Shown one piece after another: positions 1-10,439 of a DNA stretch of 37,233 bases. The notes beneath the pieces are model-generated. The model saw only the letters and a program-made list of their open reading frames with translations, made no database searches and was not told the origin of the DNA. The stretch is from an uncultured Lysobacteraceae bacterium (GTDB lineage Bacteria; Pseudomonadota; Gammaproteobacteria; Xanthomonadales; Xanthomonadaceae). Each line of letters starts with the position of its first letter. Within the stretch, counting starts at the first letter, position 1. Both the position numbers and the translations under genes were made by a program. Location of the stretch: positions 1 to 37,233 of the forward strand of contig CAMLLG010000039.1 in NCBI GenBank assembly GCA_946480825.1. The letters run 5' to 3'.

Positions 1-254
1 TGCACGTCCACGCCGGCGGCGACCAGCCCCGCTTCCAGCGCGGCTTCGAACATGTAGTTCGAGATGCGGGTGTCCTTGCCGATCACCACCAGCGGCTTGC
101 GCCACTGGCCGCCGCAGGCCGGGTCCGGACGCCCGCCCGCGGCGTGCAGCGCATGGCCGTAGGCGTTGCCCAGCCGCAGCATGAAGTCCGCGGAAATCGG
201 ACCTTCGCCCACGCGTCCGCGAATACCGTCGGTGCCGAAGAATTTTCTTGTCAT
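1..254 (-). CDS. glmM: Phosphoglucosamine mutase GlmM, N-terminal part (runs off window)
   Basis: Translating the minus strand from the ATG at 254 gives [13 protein letters not shown] followed by a sequence with KDTRIS and [11 protein letters not shown], the characteristic start of GlmM. The enzyme interconverts glucosamine-6-phosphate and glucosamine-1-phosphate in the cytoplasm on the way to UDP-GlcNAc for peptidoglycan and LPS. Only about 84 codons are inside the window, so the catalytic serine loop is outside and gene integrity cannot be judged. I see no strong Shine-Dalgarno before the ATG. It lies downstream of accD on the same strand, separated by about 180 bp that contain an inverted repeat, so co-transcription is uncertain. 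Confidence 0.93.
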   Translation of the reverse strand, partial: MTRKFFGTDGIRGRVGEGPISADFMLRLGNAYGHALHAAGGRPDPACGGQWRKPLVVIGKDTRISNYMFEAALEAGLVAAGVDV

Positions 255-305
255 TGGAGAACGCCGTGAAGGGTAGTGGTGAAGACGGGAAAAGCATTCG
301 GATCC

Positions 306-380
306 CGTCATCCCCGCGCGAGCGGGGGCCCGACAATCATCGATGATCCCATTTGGGTCCTCGCCTGCGCGAGGATGACG
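306..380. repeat. 75-bp imperfect inverted repeat between accD and glmM
   Basis: The element begins CGTCATCCCCGCGCGAGCGG and ends with the imperfect complement of that arm, finishing CGAGGATGACG. The outer ends CGTCATCC and GGATGACG are perfectly inverted and the arms match over about 26 bp with a few mismatches. Each arm also contains its own small hairpin. This is the layout of dispersed paired REP-like palindromes common in Xanthomonadaceae intergenic regions. I see no coding potential. Confidence 0.7.
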
Positions 381-438
381 TTCTTTTCGGGCCGCGGACA
401 CGCCTATCTCGCGGCATATCGCCCCCCGTCTGCAGCCG

Positions 439-1329
439 TCAGCCCTCGGTCGCGACTTCGTCTTCCGGCTCCGGTTGGCGCATCAGCAGCGCGACCAGGT
501 GGGCGATGCGCTCGCGCAGCTCGCGGCGGTCGCAGATCTGGTCGATGACGCCGTGTTCGAGCAGGAATTCCGGGCGCTGGAAGCCCTCCGGCAGGGTTTC
601 GCGCACGGTCTGCTCGATCACGCGCGGGCCGGCGAAACCGATCAGGGCGCCGGGTTCGGCCATGTTGATGTCGCCGAGCATGGCGAACGACGCCGAAACG
701 CCGCCGGTGGTCGGATGGGTCATCACCGAAATGTACGGCAGGCCGGCGGCACGCAGGCGACCGAGCGCCGCCGAGGTCTTGGCCATCTGCATCAGCGAGA
801 ACAGGCTTTCGTGCATGCGCGCGCCGCCGCTGGCGGAGAAGCACACGAACGGGGCGCCGATGTCGCGCGCGCGTTCGACGCCGCGGGCGAACCGCTCGCC
901 CACCACCGAACCCATCGAGCCACCCATGAAGGCGAAATCGAAGGCGCCGGCGACGATCGGGCGGGCGCGCAGCGCGCCTTCCATCACGATCAGCGCATCG
1001 CGCTCGCCGGTGGATTTCTGGGCGGCCTTGATGCGGTCGACGTATTTCTTCTGGTCCTTGAATTTCAGGATATCGGTCGGTCCCAGCTCGGGCGCGATCT
1101 CGGTGCCGGTGCCGTCGTCGAGAAAGGCGCGAAGGCGCGCGCGCGCGCGGATCGGCATGTGGAACGCGCATTTGGGACAGACTTCGAGGTTGTCTTCCAG
1201 CTCCTGCCGGTACAGCACCCCACCGCACCCGTCGCACTTCTCCCACAGACCTTCGGGGACACTGCGTTTACGGGCGGCTCCGCTTTCCGTGCGGATGCGA
1301 ACGGGCATCAGTTTTTTCAGCCAGGACAT
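439..1329 (-). CDS. accD: Acetyl-CoA carboxylase carboxyltransferase subunit beta
   Basis: This 296-residue protein is the beta half of the carboxyltransferase that moves CO2 from biotin to acetyl-CoA, making malonyl-CoA for fatty acid synthesis. It pairs with AccA, which is not in this window. The N-terminal zinc ribbon is visible as C32-x2-C35 and C51-x2-C54. It is followed by the crotonase-fold carboxyltransferase domain, including [12 protein letters not shown] and the [11 protein letters not shown] segment. I chose the ATG at 1329 ([16 protein letters not shown]), which is the usual family start. An in-frame codon at 1386 would add 19 unconserved residues. It is the last gene of the trp-side cluster, about 130 bp downstream of trpA. 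Confidence 0.97.
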   Translation of the reverse strand: MSWLKKLMPVRIRTESGAARKRSVPEGLWEKCDGCGGVLYRQELEDNLEVCPKCAFHMPIRARARLRAFLDDGTGTEIAPELGPTDILKFKDQKKYVDRIKAAQKSTGERDALIVMEGALRARPIVAGAFDFAFMGGSMGSVVGERFARGVERARDIGAPFVCFSASGGARMHESLFSLMQMAKTSAALGRLRAAGLPYISVMTHPTTGGVSASFAMLGDINMAEPGALIGFAGPRVIEQTVRETLPEGFQRPEFLLEHGVIDQICDRRELRERIAHLVALLMRQPEPEDEVATEG

Positions 1330-1458
1330 GCGTTCGGGTGTCTTCGTCGTCGTTCGGCCGGATGGCCGCACGTGCGAGTCTAGCAAGACTCGATTGCAGG
1401 GTCCGTTCGGCGGCGCATGGCCCGCCCGCTCGGAGCCGCCCCGCTCCGAGCCGCGCGC

Positions 1459-2262
1459 TCAAGCGCTGTCGAGGGCTGCCCGCAGCGGCGCCAGGAAGGC
1501 CTCGGCGCGGGCCTGGGCATCAGCGACATCTTCCGCACCGGCCAAGGCCGCAACCAGGGCGCTGCCGACCACCACGCCCTCGGCCGAACGCGCCATCGCG
1601 GCGGCGCCGGCGGCGTCCTTGATGCCGAACCCCACCACCACCGGCACCCCGGCGCGGGCCCGGATGGCGTCCAGATGCCCGCTGGCGTCGCCGGTATCGA
1701 GGCGATCGGCGCCGGTCACGCCCGCGTAGCTCACGTAGTAGAGGTAGCCCTCGGCATCGGCGCAGAGCCGGTCCAGGCGACGGTCGGGCGTGGTCGGGGA
1801 TGCCAGCAGGATCAGCGCCACGCCATGCGCCTTCAACGACAGGCGCAGATCGTCGGCTTCTTCAGGCGGCAGATCGACCACCAGCAGTCCATCGACGCCG
1901 GCCGCGGCGGCCTCTTCGGCGAATCGCGCGTAGCCGCGAATCTCGACCGGGTTGAGATAGCCCATCAGCACCACCGGCGTCTCAGTGTCGGCCTCGCGGA
2001 ACGCGCGCACGGCCTGGAGCACGAAGGTCAGCCCGGCGCCGCGGGCCAGCGCGCGCTCGGAGCTGCGCTGGATCGTCGGGCCATCGGCCATCGGGTCGGA
2101 GAACGGCACGCCGAGCTCGATCACGTCGGCACCGGCGGCGATCAGCGCGTGCATCACCGGCACGGTGGCGTCCTTCGACGGATCGCCGGCGGTCACGAAC
2201 GGCACCAGCGCCTTGCGGCCGGCGGATTTGAGTTGGGCGAAACGGGTGTCGATGCGGTTCAT
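1459..2262 (-). CDS. trpA: Tryptophan synthase alpha chain
   Basis: This 267-residue TIM-barrel subunit cleaves indole-3-glycerol phosphate to indole and glyceraldehyde-3-phosphate. The indole is channelled to TrpB. The catalytic acids fall at the canonical positions, E49 in VIELGVPFSD and D60 in PMADGPTIQ. The phosphate-binding loop region is recognisable near GFGIKDA. The start at 2262 (MNRIDTRFAQL) matches the family, and a slightly earlier in-frame ATG at 2280 is less likely. trpA normally abuts or overlaps trpB, but here 178 bp containing repeat modules separate them (see 2285-2434). Confidence 0.97.
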   Translation of the reverse strand: MNRIDTRFAQLKSAGRKALVPFVTAGDPSKDATVPVMHALIAAGADVIELGVPFSDPMADGPTIQRSSERALARGAGLTFVLQAVRAFREADTETPVVLMGYLNPVEIRGYARFAEEAAAAGVDGLLVVDLPPEEADDLRLSLKAHGVALILLASPTTPDRRLDRLCADAEGYLYYVSYAGVTGADRLDTGDASGHLDAIRARAGVPVVVGFGIKDAAGAAAMARSAEGVVVGSALVAALAGAEDVADAQARAEAFLAPLRAALDSA

Positions 2263-2284
2263 GGGAGAGAAGGCCTGCAATCTA

Positions 2285-2434
2285 AAGCCCCTCTCCCGTC
2301 GGGAGAGGGGTGGGGGAGAGGGTCCGGCTTAGCGACAGAGTGGTCGGCAGAGAGCGCGCGCCAGTAGGCCCGATATCACCGCTCCGCCGTACCCTCATCC
2401 GCCCTTCGGGCACCTTCTTCCAACGGGAAAGGAG
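2285..2434. repeat. Composite intergenic repeat inserted between trpB and trpA
   Basis: Two modules are visible. The first is an 11-bp perfect stem (2288-2298 with 2300-2310, CCCCTCTCCCG and its complement, separated by one base) followed by GGGGGAGAGGG. The second is ACCCTCATCCGCCCTTCGGG with following sequence at about 2391-2434. I recognise both as the type of dispersed repeat found between genes in Xanthomonadaceae. The spacer carries no credible ORF. On the minus strand a T6 run directly follows the trpB stop, but I see no stem placed before it that would make a classical terminator. Confidence 0.6.
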
Positions 2435-2440
2435 AAAAAA

Positions 2441-3667
<1,227 letters not shown>

Positions 3668-3734
3668 GGCGGCGTTGGCGAGATCGAGCGGCGGCGATGT
3701 CTCAGTTTATCGCGGACCGATGCCGCGAATGGGG

Positions 3735-3740
3735 TATAAA
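3735..3740 (+). promoter_or_regulatory. Candidate -10 of trpI in the trpB/trpI divergent region
   Basis: GGGTATAAAATC contains TATAAA, five of six matches to the sigma70 -10, 33 bp before the trpI ATG. The expected -35 position is GC-rich and poor. On the minus strand the same AT-rich patch reads TTGATTTTATACC, so the trpB promoter may overlap it. The whole divergent region is only 106 bp and would have to contain the TrpI binding sites. Confidence 0.35.
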
Positions 3741-3773
3741 ATCAATCGAATCCGTCACGAAAACTCACACGTC

Positions 3774-4688
3774 ATGCCTTCGAAGGCCTTGCCCCGACCT
3801 CTGCCGCCGCTGAACGCCCTGCGCGCCTTCGAAGCGGTGGCACGGCTGGAAAGCGTGAGCCGCGCCGCGGACGAGCTGCACGTCACCCACGGTGCGGTCA
3901 GCCGGCAATTGCGGGCCCTGGAAGAGGCCCTGGGCGCGGCGCTGTTCGTCCGCCAGGGCCGCGGGGTGGCGTTGACGCCGCTCGGCCATCGGCTTCACGA
4001 CGCCGCGGCGGCGGCGTTCGACCCGCTGCGTGCGACCTGGGCGGAGCTGCGCCGGGGGCCGCAGTCGGCACCGCTGGTGCTGGGCTGTCCGGGCAGCGTG
4101 CTGGCGCGCTGGATGATCCCGCGATTGGACCGGCTGGCGCGCGAGCGGCCGCAGTTGCAGCTGCATCTCTCGGCCAGCGAAACCGCGCCGGACGCGCAGC
4201 TGACCGGGCTGGACGCCGCCCTGCTGATCGCCTCGCCGCCCTGGCCGCAGGACTGGCAGGTGCATGTTCTGGCTCCGGAACGCATCGGCCCGGTCGTCGG
4301 TCCGCGCTGGCCGGGCGCCGATCGGCTGCAGGGCGCACCGCCGACGGCGCTCGCGGACCATGCCTTGCTGCACACCGCCTCGCGCCCGCAGGCGTGGCGG
4401 GACTGGGCCATGCGCGTCGGCCTCGATGGCGACGGGCTGCGCATGGGGACCGGTTTCGATCACCTCTACTATCTGCTCGAAGCCGCGGTCGCCGGCCTGG
4501 GCATCGCCATCGCGCCGGAACCGCTGGTCGCGGACGACATCGCCACCGGCCGGCTGCTGGCGCCGTGGGGCTTCGTCGAGACCGACGCGCGCTGGGTGTT
4601 GTGCGCGCCGAAACGCACGACCGATCCACGGATCGACAGGCTCGCCGAGTGGCTCGGAGACTCCCTGCAGGCCCGCAAGTCGTCCTGA
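3774..4688 (+). CDS. trpI: LysR-family transcriptional regulator, TrpI-type activator of trpBA
   Basis: This 304-residue protein has an N-terminal winged HTH at about residues 11-70 ([20 protein letters not shown], then [16 protein letters not shown]) and a GcvA/AmpR-like effector domain. The C-terminal stretch with [19 protein letters not shown] and APWGF closely matches what I recall of Pseudomonas TrpI, which binds indoleglycerol phosphate and activates trpBA. Divergent placement beside trpB supports this. The ATG at 3774 is chosen because upstream in-frame codons lie in promoter sequence. Its stop is only 4 bp from the convergent trpF stop, with no room for a terminator. The TrpI assignment is inference from similarity and context; the family call is certain. 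Confidence 0.83.
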   Translation: MPSKALPRPLPPLNALRAFEAVARLESVSRAADELHVTHGAVSRQLRALEEALGAALFVRQGRGVALTPLGHRLHDAAAAAFDPLRATWAELRRGPQSAPLVLGCPGSVLARWMIPRLDRLARERPQLQLHLSASETAPDAQLTGLDAALLIASPPWPQDWQVHVLAPERIGPVVGPRWPGADRLQGAPPTALADHALLHTASRPQAWRDWAMRVGLDGDGLRMGTGFDHLYYLLEAAVAGLGIAIAPEPLVADDIATGRLLAPWGFVETDARWVLCAPKRTTDPRIDRLAEWLGDSLQARKSS

Positions 4689-4692
4689 GGAA

Positions 4693-5352
4693 TCACGCCA
4701 GGTCGGCGCGCTGGACTTCCCGGACGAACCGCCGCATCCGCACCGCATCCTTGATGCCCGGCGTCGACTCGATGCCACTCGCTTCGATCCCGCTCGACAC
4801 ATCCACGCCCCAGCAACCGGTGGCGCGGATCGCGTCGAACACGTTGTCCGGATGCAGGCCGCCGGCGAGCAGATAGGGTTTGGCGAAATCGCGCGGAATC
4901 CGCGACCAGTCGAAGGTGTGACCGCTGCCGCCCGCCTGGCCGCTGGCATTGCTGTCGAACAGGAAACCGGCCGCGCGCGGGTAACGACGAAGCACGGCGA
5001 CGCCATCGACGACGGCGTCCCCGCCCATCGCGATCGCCTTGAGATACGGCAGACCGAAACCGGCGCAGAAGGTGTCGTCTTCGTCGCCATGGAACTGCAG
5101 AAAGGTCGGGCGCACGGCAGCGATGACCGCGCGCACTTCCTCCGCGGGATTGCCCATGAACAGCGCGACCGCATCGACGAACGGATGCAGACCATCGCGC
5201 AGATCCGCGGCCGCCGCGGACGACACCCGGCGCCTGCTGCGCGCGGCGAACACGAAGCCCACGGCATCGACGCCCAGCGCGCAGGCCTCGGCCACGTCCT
5301 CGCTGCGGGTCAGGCCGCAGAACTTGATCCGGGTGCGGCGGAATTCAGACAT
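4693..5352 (-). CDS. trpF: Phosphoribosylanthranilate isomerase
   Basis: This 219-residue TIM barrel performs the Amadori rearrangement of N-(5-phosphoribosyl)anthranilate to CdRP, the third committed step of tryptophan synthesis. The active-site cysteine is in IKFCGLTR near the N-terminus. QFHGDE and the phosphate-binding C-terminal segment [10 protein letters not shown] are present. Its start overlaps the end of truA by 8 bp, so the two are probably translationally coupled. Its end faces trpI with a 4-bp gap, so trpF transcripts that do not stop would run antisense through trpI towards trpBA. Confidence 0.96.
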   Translation of the reverse strand: MSEFRRTRIKFCGLTRSEDVAEACALGVDAVGFVFAARSRRRVSSAAAADLRDGLHPFVDAVALFMGNPAEEVRAVIAAVRPTFLQFHGDEDDTFCAGFGLPYLKAIAMGGDAVVDGVAVLRRYPRAAGFLFDSNASGQAGGSGHTFDWSRIPRDFAKPYLLAGGLHPDNVFDAIRATGCWGVDVSSGIEASGIESTPGIKDAVRMRRFVREVQRADLA

Positions 5353-6151
5353 CCAGCCTGCCCTCTTCCATCAGGACCTCTTCCGGCAGCGGCCATGTCC
5401 GCGGATAACGCGGCGAAACGAACACCAGCCCCTGCGCCGGCGCGGTCGGGCCGGCGAGCGTGCGGTCGCGGCCTTCGAGGATCTCGGCGATCCATTCTTC
5501 CGGCCGCTCGCCCGTGCCCACTTCCAGCAGCGAACCGACCATGTTGCGGACCTGATGATGCAGGAATGCGTTGGCCTGCACCGTGAAGCCGACGATATCG
5601 CCCTCGCGCGCCACGTCCAACCGCTGCAGATCGCGGCGCGCGTGCGCGGCCTGACAGTGCACGGTGCGGAATGCGGAGAAATCGCGCTCGCCCAACAGTC
5701 GCTGCGCGGCGCGATGCATGGCGTCGGCATCCAGCGGGCGGCGCTCCCAGGCCAGCCATTGGCGACCGAGCGCCGGACGCACCTGATGATTCAGCAGACG
5801 ATAGCGATAGCGGCGCGCGCGCGCGGAGAAGCGCGCGTTGAAATCGTCGGGCACCGGTGCGCACCAGCGGATGCGCATCGACGGCGGCAATCGCGACGTG
5901 GTGCCGAGCGTCCAGGCGCGCGGCGTGCGCGGCGCATCGCTGTCGAAATGCACCACCTGACATTCCGCGTGGACGCCGGCATCGGTGCGGCCGGCGCAGA
6001 TGGTTTCGACCGGATGCGCGGCGACGCCGCTCAGCGCCTCTTCCAGCGTCGCCTGCAGCGTCGGCGGCCCGCCGGACTCGCCGTGCGGAGTCAGCCGCTG
6101 CCAGCCATGGAAATCGCTGCCGTCGTATTCGACACCCAAGGCGTAACGCAT
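5345..6151 (-). CDS. truA: tRNA pseudouridine(38-40) synthase TruA
   Basis: This 268-residue protein isomerises uridines 38-40 in the anticodon arm of tRNAs. The catalytic aspartate is D57 in [11 protein letters not shown], and the family opening [17 protein letters not shown] is intact. The motif [13 protein letters not shown] is also present. Length is typical. It sits 26 bp downstream of fimV and overlaps trpF by 8 bp, the order expected for a fimV-truA-trpF transcript in this group. Confidence 0.97.
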   Translation of the reverse strand: MRYALGVEYDGSDFHGWQRLTPHGESGGPPTLQATLEEALSGVAAHPVETICAGRTDAGVHAECQVVHFDSDAPRTPRAWTLGTTSRLPPSMRIRWCAPVPDDFNARFSARARRYRYRLLNHQVRPALGRQWLAWERRPLDADAMHRAAQRLLGERDFSAFRTVHCQAAHARRDLQRLDVAREGDIVGFTVQANAFLHHQVRNMVGSLLEVGTGERPEEWIAEILEGRDRTLAGPTAPAQGLVFVSPRYPRTWPLPEEVLMEEGRLDV

Positions 6152-6177
6152 CGCGAGGTCCCGCGCCGCGAACGGCG

Positions 6178-8037
6178 TCAGCCGAGGTCCTGCAGCAGCC
6201 GCTCCGCCTCGCGGCGCACGTCGACGCTGTCACCGCGCGTGGCCACTTCCTGCAGCAGGCTGCGCGCGGTGTCGCGGTCGCCCATGTCGAGATAGGCCTT
6301 GGCCAGATCCAAGCGGCCCTGGCCGGGCGGCGCCGCGTTCAACGGCGCGACTTCGGCGCCACCGGCATGCCAGGTCGGCACGCCGCGCGCGGGCGAAGCC
6401 GGCTTCGGCGCATCCGGCTCGGCAGGCTTCGCCAGACGGTTCCATGCCGGCTCCGCCGGTTCGGCCGGAATGTCATCGACGAACGCGGGCGCTTCGGCAT
6501 CGTCGGCACTGTCCGTCTCGGCAGCGTTCTGCATTTTCGGGACGGCCGCAGCGAGACGTTCGGTGTCGCGGGACGGCGCGACCGCGACGACGGGCGCCGC
6601 GCGACGGCGCAGCCACCACACCGCGAGCAACGCGATCAGCACAAGTCCGACCGCGATGCCGATCCACGGCCCGAGGCTGGACGCGCTGGCGGCCGGGGGC
6701 GCGGCGGCCTGGCTGGTCGCCAGCTTCTGCTGCGCGGCCGCCAGTTCGCTGTCCTTCATCGACAGCAGTTCGTTCTGCTTCTGCTGGAGCTGCTCCAGTT
6801 CGGCGACGCGCGCCTGCAGTTCCTTCACTTCCGCTTCGCGCGCGGCCAGCGTTTCCCTGCTCTGCTGGAGTTCCTGTTGTCGCAACATGTCGCCCTCACC
6901 GCCGGCGTTCACGCCGGATCGCGTTCCCGCCCGCTTCGCGTCGTTCGCGGAGGGCGGCACAATTTCGAGTCGCGCCTGCGCGGTCGCGCGTGCGCTGCGT
7001 GCGCCATCCGTCGCTGCCGGCGCGGTGGCCGACGGGGTCGCGGCGATCGCATCGCCGGCCGGCGTCCCGACCACCGCAGGCGGCTGCGGCAGCGCGCGGC
7101 CGGTCCCGCGCCACTGCGCGGCCTGTTCGCGCACCACCACGGCGGCTTCGTCGGGCGTGTAGCTGCCGATGACGCTGGCGTCGGGGATCCGCAGCACCGC
7201 GCCGGCCTTCAGCCGGTTGGCGTTGCCGTCGATGAAGGCGTCGGGGTTCGCGCGCAGCAGGGCGAGAATGGTCTGATCGAGGCTGAAGCCGCGATCCAGA
7301 TCGGCGGCGATCCCGCCGAGGGTCTCGCCGGGGCGCACGGTCCGGGTTTCGCCGCCGGGCACGATCTCGATCGGCGCCGCGGTCGCGGCCACCGATGCGG
7401 CCGGTTCGGGTGCGACGGACTCCGGCGGCAGCGGGATCGGCACCGGGGCCGGCGATGACAGGGCGTCGTCGGGCGCGGAAGCGGTCTGCTCGCCCGGACC
7501 CAGCGGGACCGGCGTCGGCGCGGGGGCTTCGAGAGGATTGGCCGGCGCCGGGTCCGGCAGACGGACCACGGTGTTGCCGGGATCGACGGTCGCTTCCTGG
7601 ATCGGCGGCTGCGCCGGCGCTGCCGCGGTCTGCGGCGTCTCCAGCAGCGCGGAATACTCGCGGACCAACCGACCCTGGCCCCAGTCGACCTCCAGCAGGA
7701 AGGTCAGCAGCGGCTGCTGCACCGGAACCGCGCTGGTGACCCGGATCACCGGGCGGCCGCGGGCGTCGAGCGCGACCGCGAACTGCAGGTCGGACACGAT
7801 GCCCTGCGGGGCGGACAGACCCACCCGGGCGAAGGTTTCCGGCGACGCCAACCGTGCCTGCAGCATCTCCAGCTCGGCCGTATCGTTCGAAATCACCGGG
7901 ATTTCGGCCAACAGCGGCTGATCGCGCTGCGACAGCACCCTGATCTGGCCCAGCCCGAGCGCCCACGCCGACAGCGGCGACAACAGGGCCGCCACTGCCA
8001 GTAACGCGCTAACTGTGATCCGCAAGTGTTTGATCAC
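6178..8037 (-). CDS. fimV: FimV/HubP-family polar pilus assembly protein, short form
   Basis: This protein has 619 residues. In order: signal peptide (1-26, ending near SAWA), FimV N-terminal domain (about 27-135), Pro/Ala-rich linker, LysM peptidoglycan-binding domain (about 231-285, [14 protein letters not shown]), coiled coil (about 383-445), one transmembrane helix (about 456-476), acidic linker, and a FimV C-terminal TPR-like segment (about 575-619, [20 protein letters not shown]). FimV/HubP proteins organise the cell pole and support type IV pilus assembly and twitching. I chose the GTG at 8037 because it puts the signal peptide at the N-terminus. The protein is short compared with Pseudomonas FimV (over 900 residues), mainly in the cytoplasmic acidic region. 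Confidence 0.92.
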   Translation of the reverse strand: MIKHLRITVSALLAVAALLSPLSAWALGLGQIRVLSQRDQPLLAEIPVISNDTAELEMLQARLASPETFARVGLSAPQGIVSDLQFAVALDARGRPVIRVTSAVPVQQPLLTFLLEVDWGQGRLVREYSALLETPQTAAAPAQPPIQEATVDPGNTVVRLPDPAPANPLEAPAPTPVPLGPGEQTASAPDDALSSPAPVPIPLPPESVAPEPAASVAATAAPIEIVPGGETRTVRPGETLGGIAADLDRGFSLDQTILALLRANPDAFIDGNANRLKAGAVLRIPDASVIGSYTPDEAAVVVREQAAQWRGTGRALPQPPAVVGTPAGDAIAATPSATAPAATDGARSARATAQARLEIVPPSANDAKRAGTRSGVNAGGEGDMLRQQELQQSRETLAAREAEVKELQARVAELEQLQQKQNELLSMKDSELAAAQQKLATSQAAAPPAASASSLGPWIGIAVGLVLIALLAVWWLRRRAAPVVAVAPSRDTERLAAAVPKMQNAAETDSADDAEAPAFVDDIPAEPAEPAWNRLAKPAEPDAPKPASPARGVPTWHAGGAEVAPLNAAPPGQGRLDLAKAYLDMGDRDTARSLLQEVATRGDSVDVRREAERLLQDLG

Positions 8038-8141
8038 GCTTGCCCCCGGAAACGACCCCGAGACTCTAGCCGCCCGCTCCGGGCTTCGCAACTTCCGGGC
8101 TTCGCGACGGTTGTCCTTGTCTGCCGGCACTTGCACCGGTA

Positions 8142-9158
8142 TCAGGCCTCGGCCGCGACCAGCTCGGCGACCTGCACCGCGTTGAGCGCCGCGCCCTTGC
8201 GGATGTTGTCGGAAACGATCCACAGATTGATCGCCCGCGGATGCGAGAAATCGTCGCGGATACGGCCCACGTAGACCGGGTCGCGACCCGAAGCATGGGT
8301 GACCGGCGTCGGGTAACCGCCCGGCTTGCGCTCGTCCACGATCTCCACGCCCCGCGCGGTCGACAACAGTGCGCGGACCTCCTCGGCGGTGATCTTCTCC
8401 CGGGTTTCGACGTTCACCGCCTCGGAATGACCGTAGAACACCGGCACCCGAACCGCGGTCGGGTTCACCTGGATGGTGTCGTCGCCGAGGATCTTGCGGG
8501 TCTCCCAGACCAGCTTCATTTCTTCCTTGGTGAAGCCGTTGTCGAGGAAGTCGTCGATGTGCGGGATCAGGTTGAACGCGATCTGCGCCTGGAAGCGCTG
8601 CGGTTCGACGTCCTGGAAATTCAGCAGCGCCGCGGTCTGCAGGCCGAGCTCTTCGAGACCGGAGCGACCGGCGCCCGACACCGACTGATAGGTCGCAACG
8701 TTGATGCGCTCGATGCCGACCTTACGATGGATCGGGCCCAGTGCGACCACCATCTGCATGGTCGAACAGTTGGGATTGGCGATGATGCCGCGCGGACGCC
8801 GCTTCGCGGCCTCCGGATTCACTTCGCTGACCACCAGCGGCACGTCGTCGTCGTAACGGAAGGCCGAGGAATTGTCGATCACCACCGCACCGGCGGCGGC
8901 GAACTTCGGCGCGTATTCCTTCGAGATCGAACCGCCGGCCGAGAACAGCGCGATGTCCACGCCGGTCGGATCGAACGTGGCCAGATCGCGCACCATCACT
9001 TCGTCGTCGCCGAATTTCACGTATTCGCCGGCCGAGCGCTCGCTCGCCAGCGCGATCACTTCGCTCGCCGGAAACCTGCGTTCGGCGAGGATCGACAGCA
9101 TCACCTCGCCCACGGCGCCCGTCGCGCCGACCACCGCCACCTTCAATTGCCTGCTCAT
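8142..9158 (-). CDS. asd: Aspartate-semialdehyde dehydrogenase
   Basis: This 338-residue NADPH-dependent enzyme reduces beta-aspartyl phosphate to aspartate semialdehyde, the branch point to lysine/DAP, threonine and methionine. The Rossmann motif is GATGAVG (residues 11-17) and the nucleophilic cysteine is C131 in ANPNCSTMQ. It is about 104 bp upstream of fimV and downstream of aroC, separated from aroC by a gap holding a perfect REP-type inverted pair. The asd-fimV adjacency is typical of gammaproteobacteria. Confidence 0.97.
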   Translation of the reverse strand: MSRQLKVAVVGATGAVGEVMLSILAERRFPASEVIALASERSAGEYVKFGDDEVMVRDLATFDPTGVDIALFSAGGSISKEYAPKFAAAGAVVIDNSSAFRYDDDVPLVVSEVNPEAAKRRPRGIIANPNCSTMQMVVALGPIHRKVGIERINVATYQSVSGAGRSGLEELGLQTAALLNFQDVEPQRFQAQIAFNLIPHIDDFLDNGFTKEEMKLVWETRKILGDDTIQVNPTAVRVPVFYGHSEAVNVETREKITAEEVRALLSTARGVEIVDERKPGGYPTPVTHASGRDPVYVGRIRDDFSHPRAINLWIVSDNIRKGAALNAVQVAELVAAEA

Positions 9159-9178
9159 CTCGAATGCCCTGGTCTGTT

Positions 9179-9240
9179 GTAGGAGCGCCGGAAGGCGCGA
9201 CGGCCGTTCGGGATACGGTCGCGCCTTCCGGCGCTCCTAC
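9179..9240. repeat. REP/SMAG-like GTAG inverted pair
   Basis: Two 23-bp arms (9179-9201 and 9218-9240) are perfect reverse complements. The first begins GTAGGAGCGCCGGAAGGCGC and the second ends in CCTAC. The arms are separated by 16 bases, and each arm itself folds (GCGCC with GGCGC). The GTAG end and internal stem are the signature of REP elements mobilised by RAYT transposases and called SMAG in Stenotrophomonas. It lies 20 bp upstream of the asd start and may affect aroC-asd read-through or message stability. Confidence 0.85.
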
Positions 9241-9304
9241 GGGAATGATGGATGTTTTCGATGCGGCGCGTCGCTGCCCGTGGGGGCGAACCGGCGACGG
9301 GCCG

Positions 9305-10429
9305 CTATCGTTTCGCGTCGTTGCCGGTGGTCGCGGGAATGCGCGGCGAAATCTCGCCGACGTCGCCGCACTGCGCGCGATGACGCAGCGCCTGATCCAT
9401 CAGCACCAGCGCCATCATCGCTTCGCAGATGGGCGTCGCGCGGATGCCGACGCAGGGGTCGTGGCGGCCGGTGGTGATCACTTCGACTTCCTCGCCCAGC
9501 ACGTTCAGGCCGCGCCCGGGCAGGCGCAGGCTCGACGTGGGCTTGAACGCCACCGAGCACACCACCTGCTGGCCGCTGCTGATGCCGCCGAGAATGCCGC
9601 CGGCGTGATTCGACAGGAAACCGTCGCGGGTCATTTCGTCGCGGTGATGGCTGCCCTTCTGCGCCACCGAGGCGAAGCCATCGCCGATCTCGACGCCCTT
9701 CACCGCGTTGATCGACATCATCGCCGCGGCCAGATCGCCGTCGAGCTTGCCGTAGATCGGCTCACCCCAGCCCGGCGGCACGCGGTCAGCGACCACGGTG
9801 ACGCGCGCGCCGACCGAATCGCCCGACTTGCGCAGCGCATCCATGTAGCTTTCGAGCGCCGGCACCTGCGCGGCGATCGGCCAGAAGAAAGGATTGTCCT
9901 CGACGGCGTTCCAGTCGAACGCGCCCAGCGCGCGATCCGGCAACACCTCGCCGAGCTGCGACAGATGCCCGCGCACGGTCACGCCGTAGCGCTCGGCCAG
10001 CCATGTCTTCGCGATCACCGCGGCGGCGACGCGCATCGTGGTCTCGCGCGCGCTGCTGCGCCCGCCGCCGCGCGGATCGCGATGGCCGTACTTCTGCCAG
10101 TAAGTGTAATCGGCATGCGCCGGGCGGAACTGCGCGGCGATGCTGTTGTAGTCCTTGCTCCGCGCGTCGGTGTTGCGGATCAGCAGCGCGATCGGCGTGC
10201 CGGTGGTGCGGCCTTCGTACACGCCGCTGAGGATTTCGACCGCGTCGGTTTCGTGGCGCTGCGAGGTGTGGCGGCTGCGGCCGGTGGCGCGGCGCTCGAG
10301 ATCGTGCGCGAACGCCTCTTCGGAAATCGCCAGCCCCGGCGGGCAGCCGTCGATCACGCAACCGATCGCCGGCCCGTGCGATTCGCCGAACGTGGTGACG
10401 CGGAGCAGATGGCCGAAACTGTTGCTCAC
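9305..10429 (-). CDS. aroC: Chorismate synthase
   Basis: This 374-residue FMN-dependent enzyme converts EPSP to chorismate, the last shared step to the aromatic amino acids and folate. Family signatures are visible: [18 protein letters not shown] near the N-terminus, [15 protein letters not shown] in the middle and a long GGISSGQ loop. The start codon is GTG at 10429. A GAGG Shine-Dalgarno lies 8-9 bases before it and overlaps the TGA stop of prmB, so translation is likely coupled to prmB. Chorismate feeds the nearby trp genes metabolically. Confidence 0.97.
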   Translation of the reverse strand: MSNSFGHLLRVTTFGESHGPAIGCVIDGCPPGLAISEEAFAHDLERRATGRSRHTSQRHETDAVEILSGVYEGRTTGTPIALLIRNTDARSKDYNSIAAQFRPAHADYTYWQKYGHRDPRGGGRSSARETTMRVAAAVIAKTWLAERYGVTVRGHLSQLGEVLPDRALGAFDWNAVEDNPFFWPIAAQVPALESYMDALRKSGDSVGARVTVVADRVPPGWGEPIYGKLDGDLAAAMMSINAVKGVEIGDGFASVAQKGSHHRDEMTRDGFLSNHAGGILGGISSGQQVVCSVAFKPTSSLRLPGRGLNVLGEEVEVITTGRHDPCVGIRATPICEAMMALVLMDQALRHRAQCGDVGEISPRIPATTGNDAKR

Positions 10430-10439
10430 GCGCCGGACC

